Positions 63,253 through 64,000 of a stretch of 64,000 bases of DNA are shown here, in pieces. Position 1 is the stretch's first letter; every line of letters begins with the position of its first letter. Source of the stretch: Anoxybacter fermentans (GTDB taxonomy: Bacteria > Bacillota > Halanaerobiia > DY22613); assembly GCF_003991135.1 (NCBI RefSeq), contig NZ_CP016379.1, positions 1-64,000 of the forward strand, written 5' to 3'. The notes below the pieces were generated by a model. It ran no database searches, had not been told where the DNA came from, and saw nothing but the letters and a program-made list of their open reading frames with translations. Both the position numbers and the translations under genes were made by a program.

Positions 63253-64000
63253 GTGGTGCTTGATGTAGTAACATTAGGAGAAACAATGGTAATGATGAAT
63301 CCTCAGGAGAGTGGTTCACTGAAATATGTTAATCAATTCACAAAACAATTGGGTGGGGCTGAGTCCAATTTTGCTATTGGATTGGCCCGGCTGGGTATTA
63401 AAGTAGGATGGATCAGTCGATTAGGGAATGATAGTTTTGGTGATTATATTGAGGCATTTATCAGAGGTGAAGGAGTAGATGTTTCCCGGGTTAAGCGTGA
63501 TGATAAACATCCAACAGGTTTGATGATTAAAGAAAGACGAGGGTTGGGTGAAAGTAAGGTATATTATTACCGCCATAATTCTGCAGCAAGTCATATGGAA
63601 CCTGATGATCTGGATGAAGAATATATAAGTCAGGCCAAATATCTGCATTTAACAGGAATTACCCCTGCTTTAAGTGATTCTTGCAGAGAGGTAGTTTATA
63701 AAGCAATTGAAATAGCCCATAAATATGGTTTAAAAGTTACATTTGACCCCAATTTAAGATTAAAATTGTGGAGTAAAGAAGAGATGAGGCGAGTTATTTT
63801 AGATATTTGTAGCAAAGTGGATATTGTTTTACCGGGCTTGAGTGAGGGTAAAATATTGTTAGAGATGGAGAAACCGGAAGAGATTATAGACGGTTTTTTA
63901 AAGCTAGGTCCCAAAATTGTTGTGCTTAAAGTAGGAGAAAAGGGAGCCATAGTGGCTACCAAAGAAGATAAACATTATGTACCGGGATATACCTTAAAAA
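63253..64000 (+). CDS. PfkB-family sugar kinase, 2-keto-3-deoxygluconate kinase type (partial)
   Basis: The first 249 codons of a gene cut by the window end. The N-terminus (DVVTLGETMVMMNP) and GGAESNFAIGLARLG, then WISRLGNDSFGDYI, are typical of PfkB/ribokinase carbohydrate kinases; VTFDPNLRLKLWS is typical of KDG kinases. The C-terminal ATP/anion-hole motif lies beyond the window. It would phosphorylate 2-keto-3-deoxygluconate, fitting the upstream dehydratase. The start is GTG at 63253 or 63256 after AGAGGTGA. Confidence 0.85.
   Translation, partial: MVLDVVTLGETMVMMNPQESGSLKYVNQFTKQLGGAESNFAIGLARLGIKVGWISRLGNDSFGDYIEAFIRGEGVDVSRVKRDDKHPTGLMIKERRGLGESKVYYYRHNSAASHMEPDDLDEEYISQAKYLHLTGITPALSDSCREVVYKAIEIAHKYGLKVTFDPNLRLKLWSKEEMRRVILDICSKVDIVLPGLSEGKILLEMEKPEEIIDGFLKLGPKIVVLKVGEKGAIVATKEDKHYVPGYTLK

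Overview
The window looks like a chromosome segment of an anaerobic, low-G+C Firmicute. The evidence is Gram-positive-type rRNA, strong AGGAGG ribosome sites, a glmS ribozyme, a CdaA-type c-di-AMP cyclase and an ECF sigma/ZAS anti-sigma pair. Threonine dehydrogenase/2-amino-3-ketobutyrate ligase and TRAP transporters are compatible with Clostridia or Halanaerobiia, but I cannot fix the genus from sequence alone.

Layout. 1-8503: two tandem rRNA operons. The first is represented only by 23S-5S-tRNA-Asn-tRNA-Arg; the second is complete (16S-23S-5S) with its own promoter and terminator. 8504-27446: ordinary chromosomal genes: an AmmeMemoRadiSam set, a COG2403-type P-loop protein, tdh-kbl, an ECF sigma operon, a CPBP-like membrane protein, an aldolase-cdaA-ybbR-FAD oxidoreductase operon, glmM, and glmS behind its ribozyme. 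This backbone and its continuation after the island carry seven copies of a roughly 220-bp, almost fully self-complementary repeat.

27447-50941: a defence island lodged at the 3' end of glmS. The last 91 bp of glmS are repeated downstream twice in direct orientation, at 28834-28924 and 50851-50941. This divides the island into a small unit (a GIY-YIG protein) and a large unit. The large unit is a type 1 BREX locus in canonical order: brxA, brxB, brxC, pglX, then pglZ, brxL. Between pglX and pglZ sits a complete-looking, translationally coupled six-gene type III CRISPR effector cassette: Cmr1, a RAMP protein, a Csx11/Cas10-like HD protein, Cmr4, Cmr5 and another RAMP protein. No CRISPR array, cas1/cas2, cas6 or CARF effector is present. 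The Cas10-like subunit shows no GGDD motif, whereas Cmr4 keeps its likely RNA-cutting Asp. A BREX system with an embedded, array-less RNA-targeting complex is the main discovery candidate.

51024-64000: a sugar-acid catabolism region: an IlvD/Edd-family dehydratase, two complete TRAP transporters (dctPQM), a LarA-family protein with its catalytic residues, a D-2-hydroxyacid dehydrogenase and the start of a PfkB-family (KDG-type) kinase. A 1396-bp ISL3-family insertion sequence with an 8-bp target duplication separates the dehydratase from the first TRAP operon. Three matching 19-bp operator-like dyads precede the dehydratase and the second TRAP operon, suggesting one regulon.
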